64,000 nt of DNA, taken from Phycisphaerales bacterium (GTDB taxonomy: Bacteria; Planctomycetota; Phycisphaerae; Phycisphaerales; UBA1924). Positions 49,901 to 58,471 of the stretch are shown here, in pieces. The position numbers were made by a program, and so were the translations under genes. Under the pieces are notes generated by a model. That model had not been told where the DNA came from and did not search any database. It saw nothing but the letters and a program-made list of their open reading frames with translations. The stretch lies in NCBI GenBank assembly GCA_028289195.1, contig JANQQR010000002.1, positions 62,001-126,000 of the forward strand. The letters are read 5' to 3'. The stretch's first letter is position 1; each line of letters opens with the position of its first letter.

Positions 49901-50983
49901 ATGATCAAGTTCCTGGTCGCCGCTGCGCTCGTCGCCACTTGTACGTCTCCCCTCCGCGCGGGCCCACGCGAAGGCGGCGAGGATCTGCGGCAGGCCCTCG
50001 GCGCGTATTTCGACTCGATCGAGGGTTTCTCGGGCGTCGTCGCCATCGCAACAGGCGGGCACATGGTCTTCCAGGGGGCGTACGGCGAAGCGGATTCCCA
50101 AACGGGGCGCCCGGTCACGCCGGACACCGCGTTTCTGATCGGCTCGATCAGCAAGCAGTTCACCGCTGCCGCGGTGCTCGTGCTCGCGCAGGACGGGCGG
50201 CTCGCGGTCTCGGATCGGTTGGCCGAGCACCTCGACTTCGTGCCCGAGGACAAGCAGGCGATCACGCTGCACCACCTGCTGACCCACACTTCCGGAATGC
50301 CCGACGCGTACTGGGATCAGCACCGTGACCTCGATCGCCAGGAGTTTCTCGAGGATCGCCTCGAGACGCTCGATCTGCTCAGTCAGCCCGGCGAGTCTTT
50401 CTACTACTCCAACCTGAACTACGACCTGCTGGGGCTCGTGATCGAACGCGTTTCGGGCGAGCCGTACGAGCAGTTCCTCGATCGCCGCGTGTTCAAGCCC
50501 GCCGGGTTGGCGCACACGGGGCGCGCGATACCCGAGTTTGATGACGTGGCGATGTACAGAGATCCGGTGACCAGCGTCTGGACCGAACAGGGAATTGACG
50601 TCGCGTCGCCCATCGACCGCCCGGAATATTTCCAGCCGATCGGGTCCGGCGGGTTGCTATCGACCACCGCCGACCTCCTGCGCTGGCACGCGCAGCTCAA
50701 GACCGACGCGGTGCTCTCCGACGAATCGCGCGTGGCGTTCCAGACGCCCGGCTTGGAGGATTACGCCTACGGCTGGCGCGTCATGACGCTCCCGAACGGC
50801 GATCGGGCCGTGCACCACGGCGGGTTCGACGATTCGATCGGCGTCAGCACCGTCTTTGCTCGCGTGATCGGCGCCGACGTGGTGGTCATCATCCTGTCGA
50901 ACTCGATCGAAGGCGGGTTCAACGCGTCGCAGTCCGCGCTCGAGTGTTACGGGATCATGATGGAGGCGATGGGCGGGGGGTAG
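49901..50983 (+). CDS. Exported serine hydrolase of the class C beta-lactamase family
   Basis: A 360-residue protein with a signal peptide (IKFLVAAALVATCTSPLRA). The penicillin-binding fold's active site is complete: GSISKQF (SxxK, Ser near 82), FYYSNLNY (YxN, near 168) and VHHGGF (the KTG equivalent as HHG, near 306). HLLTHTSGMPD is also typical. Such enzymes include esterases, D-amino peptidases and beta-lactamases; substrate cannot be told here. ATG at 49901 has AAAGG nine bases upstream. Confidence 0.92.
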   Translation: MIKFLVAAALVATCTSPLRAGPREGGEDLRQALGAYFDSIEGFSGVVAIATGGHMVFQGAYGEADSQTGRPVTPDTAFLIGSISKQFTAAAVLVLAQDGRLAVSDRLAEHLDFVPEDKQAITLHHLLTHTSGMPDAYWDQHRDLDRQEFLEDRLETLDLLSQPGESFYYSNLNYDLLGLVIERVSGEPYEQFLDRRVFKPAGLAHTGRAIPEFDDVAMYRDPVTSVWTEQGIDVASPIDRPEYFQPIGSGGLLSTTADLLRWHAQLKTDAVLSDESRVAFQTPGLEDYAYGWRVMTLPNGDRAVHHGGFDDSIGVSTVFARVIGADVVVIILSNSIEGGFNASQSALECYGIMMEAMGGG

Positions 50984-51106
50984 ACTGACTCCGTTCTTGG
51001 TGCCCATAGATCCGGGCGGACGCGGCCAACGACGGACGGAGCTAGGTCATGCACGTTTCCAGCGCGAAACGACGATCCGTGCCTAGGCGCGGACGCGATC
51101 GTCTCC

Positions 51107-51184
51107 GCGAGTTGTCCTGCAGAGTGTTCGCGATCGTGCCGGTCGTCAGCATGAATGTCACCGGTTCGAATCCACTGCCTCGCT
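51107..51184 (+). pseudogene. Degenerate tRNA-like sequence
   Basis: The stretch from GCGAGTT to GCCTCGCT can be aligned with tRNA-Gly 1.5 kb upstream. The 3' part shares TGAATGTC and CGGTTCGAATCC with it. The acceptor pairs at five of seven positions and TCGTG/CATGA can form an anticodon stem, but the loop is 11 bases long, the D arm is poor, and the T stem pairs at only three of five positions. It looks like a decayed tRNA or a tRNA 3' fragment rather than a working one. It overlaps the possible N-terminal extension of the next gene. Confidence 0.4.
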
Positions 51185-51186
51185 TC

Positions 51187-52413
51187 ATGCAAATCGGCGG
51201 ACTCGTCGGGCTGGCTCTCGGACTGGCTGCGATTTCGCCGGCCGCGGCCGACCCCCAGACAGTTACGGCATCACACAGCCCTCGCGCCGTCCGCTTCGCG
51301 ACATTCAACTGCTCTCTGCACCGTGCCGCCGCGGGCTCGCTGGTTTCGGATCTCTCGACCCCTGACGATCTCCAGGCGCGGACCATCGCCGAGATCATCC
51401 AGCGCGTGCGCCCAGACGTGGTCCTCCTGAACGAGTTCGACTACGACGCGAAGGGCGAGGCGATCGGCCTGTTCAAGCGGGAGTACCTGCAGGTGGGGCA
51501 GAACGGCGCCGAGCCGATCGAGTACCCGCACTTCTTCGTTGCGCCTGTCAACACCGGCATCCCGAGCGGGTTGGATCTCGACAACGACGGGGTCGCCTTC
51601 CGCTCCGGCGACCAATACAAAGCGGCCGGGAAGAACCCGGGCGGGGATTCATTCGGGTTCGGCGCGTTCCCGGGTCAGTACGGCATGGCGGTCCTTTCAC
51701 GCCACCCGATTTCGATTGATGACGTCCGCACGTTCCAGACGTTCCGCTGGAACGACCTTCCGGACACGCTCCTGCCCCGAGACTGGTACGACCAAGAGGA
51801 GGCCGGAGTGGTGCGCCTGTCCTCCAAGAGCCATTGGGACGTGCCCATCGAAGTCCGGGGACGCACGATCCACCTCTTGTGCAGCCACCCGACGCCCCCC
51901 GTTTTCGACGGGCCGGAAGACAGGAACGGCAAGCGCAACGCCGATGAGATCCGGTTCTGGGCTAAGTACATCGGACCCGATTCGGCGTTTGTCTACGACG
52001 ACGCCGGCGCGCGCGGCGGGCTCGACGCCGATGCGGCTTTCGTCATCCTCGGCGACCTGAACTCCGATCCCCACGACGGGGGCTCGCGCGGGGATGCGAT
52101 CGCTCGGTTGCTCGAGCACCCGCGCATCAACACTGCTCGCGCTCCCGCCAGCGACGGGGCGGAAGAAGCATCGCGCCTGCAGGGCGGGGAGAACGAGTCG
52201 CACTCAGGCGAGCCTCGCCTGGACACCGCGGACTTCAACGATCGCGGGCCCGGCAATCTCCGCGTCGACTACGTGCTGCCCTCGGCGAACCTGGAGGTGC
52301 TGGGGTCGGGAGTGTTCTGGCCGCGACGCGACGATCCCCTCTCGAGGCTCACCGGGGAGTACCCCTTCCCGGGCTCGGACCACCGCCTGGTGTGGATCGA
52401 TGCCGCGCCGTAG
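51187..52413 (+). CDS. Exported endonuclease/exonuclease/phosphatase-family protein
   Basis: A 408-residue exported enzyme. The signal peptide is QIGGLVGLALGLAAISPAAA. EEP-fold motifs are FATFNCSLHR, VLLNEFDYD (metal-binding Glu), VILGDLNSDPHDGG, VDYVLPS and the C-terminal GSDHRLVW with the catalytic His. Substrates in this superfamily range from nucleic acids to phospholipids. ATG at 51187 is chosen because it begins exactly at the signal peptide. An ATG at 51049 has a better ribosome site (GGAG, seven bases) but would translate the tRNA-like relic into 46 extra residues. Confidence 0.85.
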   Translation: MQIGGLVGLALGLAAISPAAADPQTVTASHSPRAVRFATFNCSLHRAAAGSLVSDLSTPDDLQARTIAEIIQRVRPDVVLLNEFDYDAKGEAIGLFKREYLQVGQNGAEPIEYPHFFVAPVNTGIPSGLDLDNDGVAFRSGDQYKAAGKNPGGDSFGFGAFPGQYGMAVLSRHPISIDDVRTFQTFRWNDLPDTLLPRDWYDQEEAGVVRLSSKSHWDVPIEVRGRTIHLLCSHPTPPVFDGPEDRNGKRNADEIRFWAKYIGPDSAFVYDDAGARGGLDADAAFVILGDLNSDPHDGGSRGDAIARLLEHPRINTARAPASDGAEEASRLQGGENESHSGEPRLDTADFNDRGPGNLRVDYVLPSANLEVLGSGVFWPRRDDPLSRLTGEYPFPGSDHRLVWIDAAP

Positions 52414-52427
52414 GGCCGCGCTCCAGG

Positions 52428-53924
52428 TCAGCGCGGCGAGCGCTTTACGATGACGACGGTGCGATCGTCATCTGCCGGCGCAGACCCTGTGAACGCCGCC
52501 AGCGCCTCCCGGATCGCATTCATGATGGAGTCCGCATCGCCGGACGCGCTCGAGACGATCGCGTGCTCGACGCGCTCGATGCCGAAGGCCTCCCCGGCCG
52601 GACCGAGCGCCTCGAAGATCCCGTCGGAGATTGCCGCGACCGTGTCCCCCGGCTCGAGCGCGATCCGGCCGGCCGACTCGAAGTCGATCGACTCCAGCAC
52701 GCCGATCGGCACGGTGTCTGTGGGGAGGCGTTCGATCTGCGCGTCGGACGCCCGATAGATCAGGATGGGGCCCTGCCCTGCAGCGCAGCTCTCGATCTCA
52801 CCGGTCTCCCCGTCGAGACGGGCGACCCACCCGGTGACGAAGCGCCCGGCGGGGAGGTCCGCGTACATCTGCTCATTGATCCTCGAGACCATCTCCTGAA
52901 CGCTCTGGTCCGATCGAGCGGCCATGCGGAGCAGGGAGCGGAAGGCGGTCGCCGCCAGCGCCGGCCCCACGCCGTGGCCCGTAGCGTCCGCCAGCGCGAC
53001 CAGTGCTGCTTCCGACTCGCCCGGTTCGCTCGGCGCGCCGCTGTCGCGTGGGGAGCGCAGGCCGATGACATCGAACGTGTCGCCACCGGTTTCTTCCGCT
53101 GGTTCGCTCCACGCCGCCAGTTCGAAGCCCTTCACGACAGGCAGCGTTTGTGGGAATGTGGCCTGCTGGATGTCCCTCGCCAGTTGCAGGTTGCTGCGGA
53201 GGCGCCGGTTGACCGATTCGAAGACGCTGTCGTAGCTGCGAACGACGAGCATCAGGCCGCCGCCGCTGAGGAGCAGCACGGCGATCGCGGCGGTCGCGGC
53301 GCTCGCGACGATGGACGATGTGACCTCGTCTCCCGCTCGGAACAACTCCGCCTCCGGCTGGTGGACGAGCAGCCTCAGGTCGGTGCCCGGGACCTTCCTG
53401 GTCGCGACGTAGTGCGTGCCGTCGGCGACGAAGCTGACCCTGCCGCTGAACGTCTCGTCGGCGGCGAGCCGGTCGAGTTGGACCTGTTCACCACCAGGTG
53501 TCGCTGATTCGATCAGCTTCTTTCCGAGGTTGACCCGCCGAAGGTAGCGATCCTCGCGGATGTCGGGATGACAGAGCACGTGCCCGTCCCCGTCGAGCAG
53601 GCACGCGAACCCTCCGGCGGGAAGATCCGTCGCCGCTTCCTCGATCACCTGCTGCCATTGATCCCACTCTTCACTCTCGAACGCTGACGGATCGGAGCCG
53701 TCCATCGGGAACCGGTTCGCGAGGTCTTCGACGAGTTCGGAGTTCTCGCGGACGATGTAGTCCTGGACCGCGAGCGCGAGCTCACCCCTGACCGTTCTGA
53801 ACGTCACGACCCACGCGACGACCAGCACCAGGCCCTGGAGGATCAGCGCGCTGGCGATGAGCGTCCGCCGGCGCTGGATCTTGGGGAGAGGGATCGACTT
53901 CGTATTCAGCAAGCGCTTGGTCAT
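52428..53924 (-). CDS. Membrane SpoIIE/RsbU-type PP2C phosphatase
   Basis: A 498-residue protein. TM1 is at about 21-43, an extracytoplasmic sensor with a Cache-like look spans about 45-200, and TM2 follows near 205-230. The linker LQLARDIQQATFPQTLP leads into the SpoIIE phosphatase, with metal-binding motifs GGDTFDVI, LADATGHGVGPALAA, AAGQGPILIY and AISDGIFEALG. Such enzymes dephosphorylate STAS antagonists in partner-switching cascades. ATG at 53924 has no obvious ribosome site. The STAS protein encoded at 45.8 kb is a conceivable but unproven target. Confidence 0.92.
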   Translation of the reverse strand: MTKRLLNTKSIPLPKIQRRRTLIASALILQGLVLVVAWVVTFRTVRGELALAVQDYIVRENSELVEDLANRFPMDGSDPSAFESEEWDQWQQVIEEAATDLPAGGFACLLDGDGHVLCHPDIREDRYLRRVNLGKKLIESATPGGEQVQLDRLAADETFSGRVSFVADGTHYVATRKVPGTDLRLLVHQPEAELFRAGDEVTSSIVASAATAAIAVLLLSGGGLMLVVRSYDSVFESVNRRLRSNLQLARDIQQATFPQTLPVVKGFELAAWSEPAEETGGDTFDVIGLRSPRDSGAPSEPGESEAALVALADATGHGVGPALAATAFRSLLRMAARSDQSVQEMVSRINEQMYADLPAGRFVTGWVARLDGETGEIESCAAGQGPILIYRASDAQIERLPTDTVPIGVLESIDFESAGRIALEPGDTVAAISDGIFEALGPAGEAFGIERVEHAIVSSASGDADSIMNAIREALAAFTGSAPADDDRTVVIVKRSPR

Positions 53925-53966
53925 GGGGCGGACGTGGAGGGTGCTCGCGAGAGCAGTCCAACCCGG

Positions 53967-54674
53967 CTACCGCCGTGTTTGTTCGCGCTCGCGTGCCCTG
54001 CGTGGGGTGATCCTGCTCGAGGACCTCGCGTAGAGCCACACCGCTGCTCCGAAAAAGGCCGGCAAGAGGAGCTCGAGCCCCTCTTCCCACGCGCTGAGCA
54101 CGGCCCGGACAGACTCTGCCAGCTCGATGCCGGCACTGTCGGACAGGATCCCCGGCATCCGATCGGCGATCTTCGTGCCGACGAGGGTCGCGAGAGCAAC
54201 GCCCGCGACGACCGCCCATCTCGGCGGCTTGGGCTGAGCGCGGCGCCACTGGGCCACCAGCGTCGCCAGCAGCACGCATGCCGAGAGCCCGACCATCGCA
54301 ACGATCACCAGCGCGATCGCCCGGTCAGAGATCGGATACTCCGAATCAAAGTAGTACCCGGGCTTGAGAACGCTGTAGCCGGTGAAGCTCTTGTGCCAGT
54401 CGGCTTCTCGCGCGGCGGCCCCGAGGCAGACGATCGACCCGCACACGTTCTGAAGCGTCGGCGGGCGCAACACCACGAGGCTGAACGCCGCGAGCGCGAC
54501 CCAGCCCCACATCGAGGCGACCTCGACGACACCGCCCTCGCGGAACAAGTCCTTGGAACCCTCGGCTCCGAGCGCGAGCGCAAGGGCGGCCAGGCCTGAT
54601 GCGATCGCGAGCACCGCGATCGCGCTTCCAGCGAGCGTTCGGCGCCACTTGGGGTCGCGGTGAGCGGGGGTCAT
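53967..54674 (-). CDS. Hypothetical integral membrane protein
   Basis: I do not recognise a family. The 235-residue protein has about five to six hydrophobic segments (for example residues 15-36, 50-68, 75-87, 118-140, 152-165 and 200-215). A polar segment, AREADWHKSFTGYSVLKPGYYF, lies between the third and fourth and could be a periplasmic active loop. The tail is Arg-rich. GTG/ATG choice is uncertain; ATG at 54674 is used. It precedes the SpoIIE-type phosphatase gene by 42 bases on the same strand, so the two may be co-transcribed. Confidence 0.7.
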   Translation of the reverse strand: MTPAHRDPKWRRTLAGSAIAVLAIASGLAALALALGAEGSKDLFREGGVVEVASMWGWVALAAFSLVVLRPPTLQNVCGSIVCLGAAAREADWHKSFTGYSVLKPGYYFDSEYPISDRAIALVIVAMVGLSACVLLATLVAQWRRAQPKPPRWAVVAGVALATLVGTKIADRMPGILSDSAGIELAESVRAVLSAWEEGLELLLPAFFGAAVWLYARSSSRITPRRAREREQTRR

Positions 54675-54732
54675 GGACTGAAACGATGGAACAGGGGAGC
54701 TCGCTCCGCCAGACCGCGGGTCGAGGAAAAAG

Positions 54733-54819
54733 CGGAGAGGGAGGGATTCGAACCCTCGTCAGGTAGAAACCTGAACCGGTTTTCGAGACCGGCGCGTTCA
54801 GCCGCTCCGCCACCTCTCC
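54733..54819 (-). tRNA. tRNA-Ser (anticodon CGA)
   Basis: An 87-base class II tRNA. The acceptor is GGAGAGG/CCTCTCC with discriminator G, as usual for tRNA-Ser. The anticodon loop CTCGAAA gives CGA for codon UCG. A long variable arm (CAGGT...ACCTG) and a T loop TTCGAAT are present. A run of five Ts begins two bases after the 3' end. Confidence 0.96.
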
Positions 54820-54918
54820 GAGTGGTGATGCGGCGGCATTGTTGCGGGTTCGGCGGCGTTTCGCCACCGCCACCGGCGAATTGTTCGCGAGCAAGCCCAC
54901 CGGGGACTCGGACCGTCA

Positions 54919-55461
54919 TCAGGGCTGGGGGTAGGCATCCACCGAATAGACCACTGTTGCCATCGCTCCCGGCTCGAGCTGGATCTCCAGGCCGTCCGTG
55001 AACGCCGCGCAGATGTCGAACGAGGTCGATCCCGGGTTCGTCGCGAACTGGTCGTTCGTTGAAGGGCCGACCAGGCGCGCGATGCTCTCCGCACCCGAGA
55101 GCAGCGCGACGCGGCTGAGCGAGAAGTCCTGGGTGGTCGCCTCGGTGATCTCGGTCGCGAGGAAATTCAGATAAGGCGGAAGGTCGTTGCTGCGGAAGAT
55201 GCGACCGCGACCGTAGTTGCTGATGATCACCTGATACACGACGCCCGTGTCGCCCGCTTCTACGATCGTGAAGGCCTCGGTCTGGAGGGACAGATTCGGG
55301 CCGAAACCGCGGGCGCGCCGCTCATTCACCGGGGCACCCGTGGATGGGGAAGTGGGCTGGATCGGCCCCGGTGGCGGGTTCAGCGACCCGCCGAACGCGC
55401 TCACGATGAGTGCTACACCGACAAGGCAACTCGCGATAACACACGCGGAAGACAGCTTCAA
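54919..55461 (-). CDS. Small exported protein of unknown function
   Basis: A 180-residue protein with a signal peptide (KLSSACVIASCLVGVALIVSAFGG), then a Pro-rich linker (NPPPGPIQPTSP). The mature part is beta-rich (FTIVEAGDTGVVYQVIISNYG and LEPGAMATVVYSVDAYPQP near the end) and may be a small Ig-like domain. Start is TTG at 55461, supported by AAGGGGAA six bases upstream and by the signal peptide; there is no in-frame ATG nearby. No recognised family or partner. It diverges from the second sdh operon. Confidence 0.7.
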   Translation of the reverse strand: MKLSSACVIASCLVGVALIVSAFGGSLNPPPGPIQPTSPSTGAPVNERRARGFGPNLSLQTEAFTIVEAGDTGVVYQVIISNYGRGRIFRSNDLPPYLNFLATEITEATTQDFSLSRVALLSGAESIARLVGPSTNDQFATNPGSTSFDICAAFTDGLEIQLEPGAMATVVYSVDAYPQP

Positions 55462-55787
55462 AGGTATTCCCCTTGCGAGTTTGCCGGCATACCCGTGGAC
55501 GGCTCTTTGCGGAGGCTCAGGCGACGCCCGGGCCCTGGTGGAGTTCCGACGATCGACGTCAGCAACCGAGCTGGGGGTCGATCGTGAACGCCATTCCGTC
55601 AGCATGATTCCTCGGTTGTCGTCAACGCACACCCTGAATCTTCGATTTCGGGTGCCCAGACGAATCGCTGCAGGTGCATCGACCTTCCGGCCGATGAGCC
55701 GCCCGGCGACGCAGGCCTCTCCCGCCTCAGTATGCTGTGCGGGCGATCCGGCCGGAGCGGATCGTACGGTTGATGGAGGCCTCCCCG

Positions 55788-56648
55788 ATGGCGCGTGCCG
55801 ACGTTCACCTGCCGCAGCCCAGAAGCCTGGGCAAGACCTCGCGCAGCGATGCGTGGTGGAGTCGGCCCCTCGTCGTGTTCCTGGGCCTTGGCGCGTTCAT
55901 CGTGTACGGCACGTGGGCCGCGTTTCAGGCGACGAACTACTTCTACCTGGGAGGCGGCGCCGACTACCTCTCGCCGTTCTATTCACCCGTGCTCTTCGAC
56001 GCGGCCGGTCACACGTCCGGCCATGCGTGGTTCGGCGCGGCTCCCTCGTGGTGGCCCGGGTTCCTGCCGGCGTTCAGCCCGGCCTTCCTGATTCTCTGGG
56101 CGCCCGGCGGCTTCCGGTTCACGTGCTACTACTACCGCGGCGCCTACTACAAGGCTTTCTGGGGGGATCCGCTGAGCTGCGCCGTCGGCGAGCCAGGATT
56201 CCGCGGCAACAACTACCGGGGCGAGCGCAAGCTGCCTCTGATCTTCCAGAACATCCACAGGTACTTCCTGTACTTCGCGCTGGCGTTCCTGGTCATCCTG
56301 TCTTACGACGCGTGGCGCGCGATGTGGTTCACGACAGATGGCTCCGGGGCCCCGCTGCCCGAAGGACAGAAGCAATTCGGGGTCGGTGTCGGCACGCTCG
56401 TGCTGCTGATGAACCCGATCCTCCTGGGCGGCTACACCCTCGGGTGCCACTCGCTGCGTCACATCGTCGCCGGACGCCTGAATCGATTCACCGGCCGGCC
56501 GGTGCGCACCGCCGCGTACGACTGCGTGAGCTGCCTCAACCGGCGCCACGCCGTCTGGGCGTGGATGAGCCTCATCTGGGTCGCCTGGGCCGACGTATAC
56601 GTGCGCCTCGCCTCGGCGGGGGTGATCAACGACATCCGGATATTCTGA
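55788..56648 (+). CDS. sdhC: Sdh1-type succinate dehydrogenase membrane subunit
   Basis: Membrane anchor of the second complex, of the kind found in actinobacterial Sdh1 (Rv0249c-like). The 286-residue protein has five to six membrane segments and typical blocks: WWSRPLVVFLGLGAFIVYGT, YLSPFYSP, PGGFRFTCYYYRGAYYKAFW, PLIFQNIHRYF and YTLGCHSLRHIVAGR, the last with His residues suited to heme or quinone sites. ATG at 55788 has GGAGG eight bases upstream. It is unrelated in sequence to the b558 subunit of the first complex and is followed by its flavoprotein gene after two bases. Confidence 0.9.
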   Translation: MARADVHLPQPRSLGKTSRSDAWWSRPLVVFLGLGAFIVYGTWAAFQATNYFYLGGGADYLSPFYSPVLFDAAGHTSGHAWFGAAPSWWPGFLPAFSPAFLILWAPGGFRFTCYYYRGAYYKAFWGDPLSCAVGEPGFRGNNYRGERKLPLIFQNIHRYFLYFALAFLVILSYDAWRAMWFTTDGSGAPLPEGQKQFGVGVGTLVLLMNPILLGGYTLGCHSLRHIVAGRLNRFTGRPVRTAAYDCVSCLNRRHAVWAWMSLIWVAWADVYVRLASAGVINDIRIF

Positions 56649-56650
56649 GC

Positions 56651-58471
56651 ATGACCACCGGCGAGCAGTTCACTTCACACGAACACGACGTGATCGTCAT
56701 CGGGGCCGGCGGCGCCGGGTTGCGGGCGGCGATCGAGGCCTCGGCCAACGGCGCGCGTGTCGCGCTGATCTGCAAATCGCTCCTCGGCAAAGCCCACACG
56801 GTCATGGCCGAGGGCGGCATGGCAGCAGCCATGGCGAACGTCGACGAGCGCGACAGCTGGCGTGTGCACTTCGCCGACACCATGCGAGGCGGGCAATACC
56901 TCAACAACTGGCGCAAGGCCGAGCACCACGCGAAGGAAGCTCCGGACCGGGTGCGTGAGCTCGAGGCCTGGGGGGCGCTCTTCGATCGCACCAAAGACGG
57001 CAAGATCCTGCAGCGCAACTTCGGGGGGCACCGGTACCCGCGTCTGGCCCACGTCGGCGATCGCACCGGCCTGGAGATGATCCGAACACTCCAGGACTAC
57101 GGGATCCACCAGGGCATCGACGTGTTCATGGAGTACACCGTCGTCGAGCTCCTGAAAGACGGCGAACGCGTGTGTGGTGTCGTCGGCTACGACCGCGAGC
57201 GAGGCCGGTTCCACGTCTGGACCGCCGGGGCCGTCGTTCTCGCCACCGGCGGCATCGGGCGCGCCTTCAAGATCACGAGCAACTCGTGGGAGTACACCGG
57301 CGACGGCCACTCGCTGGCGTACAACGCCGGCGCAGAGCTCGTCGATATGGAGTTCGTCCAATTCCACCCGACCGGAATGGTCTGGCCCCCCAGCGTGAAG
57401 GGCATCCTCGTCACCGAGGGCGTGCGCGGCGAAGGAGGCGTGCTGCGCAACAGCGAAGGGCGCCGGTTCATGTTCGACGACATCCCGGACCTGTACAAGA
57501 ACCAGACAGCGCAGGATGAAGAAGAAGGATGGCGCTACGTCACAGGCGACAAGAACGCCAGCCGCCCGCCCGAACTGCTCACGCGCGACCACGTCGCCAG
57601 GTGCATCGTGCGCGAGATCCGCGAGGGCAGAGGCAGCCCGCACGGAGGCGTCTTCCTCGATATCGCGTGGATCAAGCAGAAGATCAAGAAGTCCGAGGAG
57701 CACATCAAGAAGAAGCTCCCGAGCATGTACCACCAGTTCAAGGAGCTGGCCGGGGTCGATATCACCAAAGAGCCGATGGAGGTCGGCCCGACGACGCACT
57801 ACGTGATGGGAGGCGTGCGCGTCGACGGCGACTCGCAGATGTCACGCGTGCCCGGGTTGTTTGCAGCGGGCGAGGTTGCGGCCGGGCTGCACGGGGCGAA
57901 CCGCCTCGGGGGGAACTCCCTGAGCGACCTGCTAGTGTTCGGCAAGCGGGCCGGCGAGCACGCCGCGGAGTTTGCAAAGGAAAACACCCGCGCCAAGCCG
58001 AGCCAGGAACAGATCGCGAGCGCCATCGCCCACGTGCTCGAGCCTTTCGACCGATCGAGCGGCGAAAACCCCTACGACATCCAGCACGAGCTTCAGGACA
58101 TGATGCAGGAGAAGGTCGGCATCGTGCGCACGGAGTCGCACATGGCCGAGGCTGTCGACGGGATCGGGGCGCTCCGATCCCGGGCCGCGAACGTGATCGT
58201 CCACGGGCATCGCGAGTACAACCCCGGCTGGCACACTTCGATAGATCTGGCCAACCTGCTGATCGTCTCCGAGGCGGTCGCACGGTGCGCGCTGGATCGC
58301 AAGGAGAGCAGGGGGGCTCACTTTCGCGAGGACTACCCGTCCAAGGAAGAGAGCCACGCCGGTCACAACACGGTGGTCAGCAAGGGCGCAGACGGCGAGA
58401 TGCACCTCGAGCGTCGGCCCATCACGCCGATGCCCCAGGAGCTCGGCGACATCATCGAGGAGATGAAGTGA
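56651..58471 (+). CDS. sdhA: Sdh1-type succinate dehydrogenase/fumarate reductase flavoprotein
   Basis: The 606-residue flavoprotein of the second complex. FAD-binding VIVIGAGGAGLRAA (about 14-27), the KAHTVMAEGG block with the FAD-linking His, the active-site HPTGMVWPP and GVRGEGGVLRNSEG, and HGANRLGGNSLSDLLVFG are in order. It differs clearly from the first SdhA (for example in the insertion HIKKKLPSMYHQF). ATG at 56651 lies two bases after the anchor gene stop, and its TGA overlaps the ATG of sdhB (TGATG), so all three subunits are coupled. Direction of catalysis, succinate oxidation or fumarate reduction, cannot be read from sequence. Confidence 0.95.
   Translation: MTTGEQFTSHEHDVIVIGAGGAGLRAAIEASANGARVALICKSLLGKAHTVMAEGGMAAAMANVDERDSWRVHFADTMRGGQYLNNWRKAEHHAKEAPDRVRELEAWGALFDRTKDGKILQRNFGGHRYPRLAHVGDRTGLEMIRTLQDYGIHQGIDVFMEYTVVELLKDGERVCGVVGYDRERGRFHVWTAGAVVLATGGIGRAFKITSNSWEYTGDGHSLAYNAGAELVDMEFVQFHPTGMVWPPSVKGILVTEGVRGEGGVLRNSEGRRFMFDDIPDLYKNQTAQDEEEGWRYVTGDKNASRPPELLTRDHVARCIVREIREGRGSPHGGVFLDIAWIKQKIKKSEEHIKKKLPSMYHQFKELAGVDITKEPMEVGPTTHYVMGGVRVDGDSQMSRVPGLFAAGEVAAGLHGANRLGGNSLSDLLVFGKRAGEHAAEFAKENTRAKPSQEQIASAIAHVLEPFDRSSGENPYDIQHELQDMMQEKVGIVRTESHMAEAVDGIGALRSRAANVIVHGHREYNPGWHTSIDLANLLIVSEAVARCALDRKESRGAHFREDYPSKEESHAGHNTVVSKGADGEMHLERRPITPMPQELGDIIEEMK

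Noticed and set aside
49593-51187. Genomic island bounded by tRNA-Gly and the tRNA-like fragment
   Set aside because: There is no integrase or mobility gene and the enclosed gene has normal composition; the similarity of the two ends is too low to call att sites. Kept only as a tRNA-relic observation.
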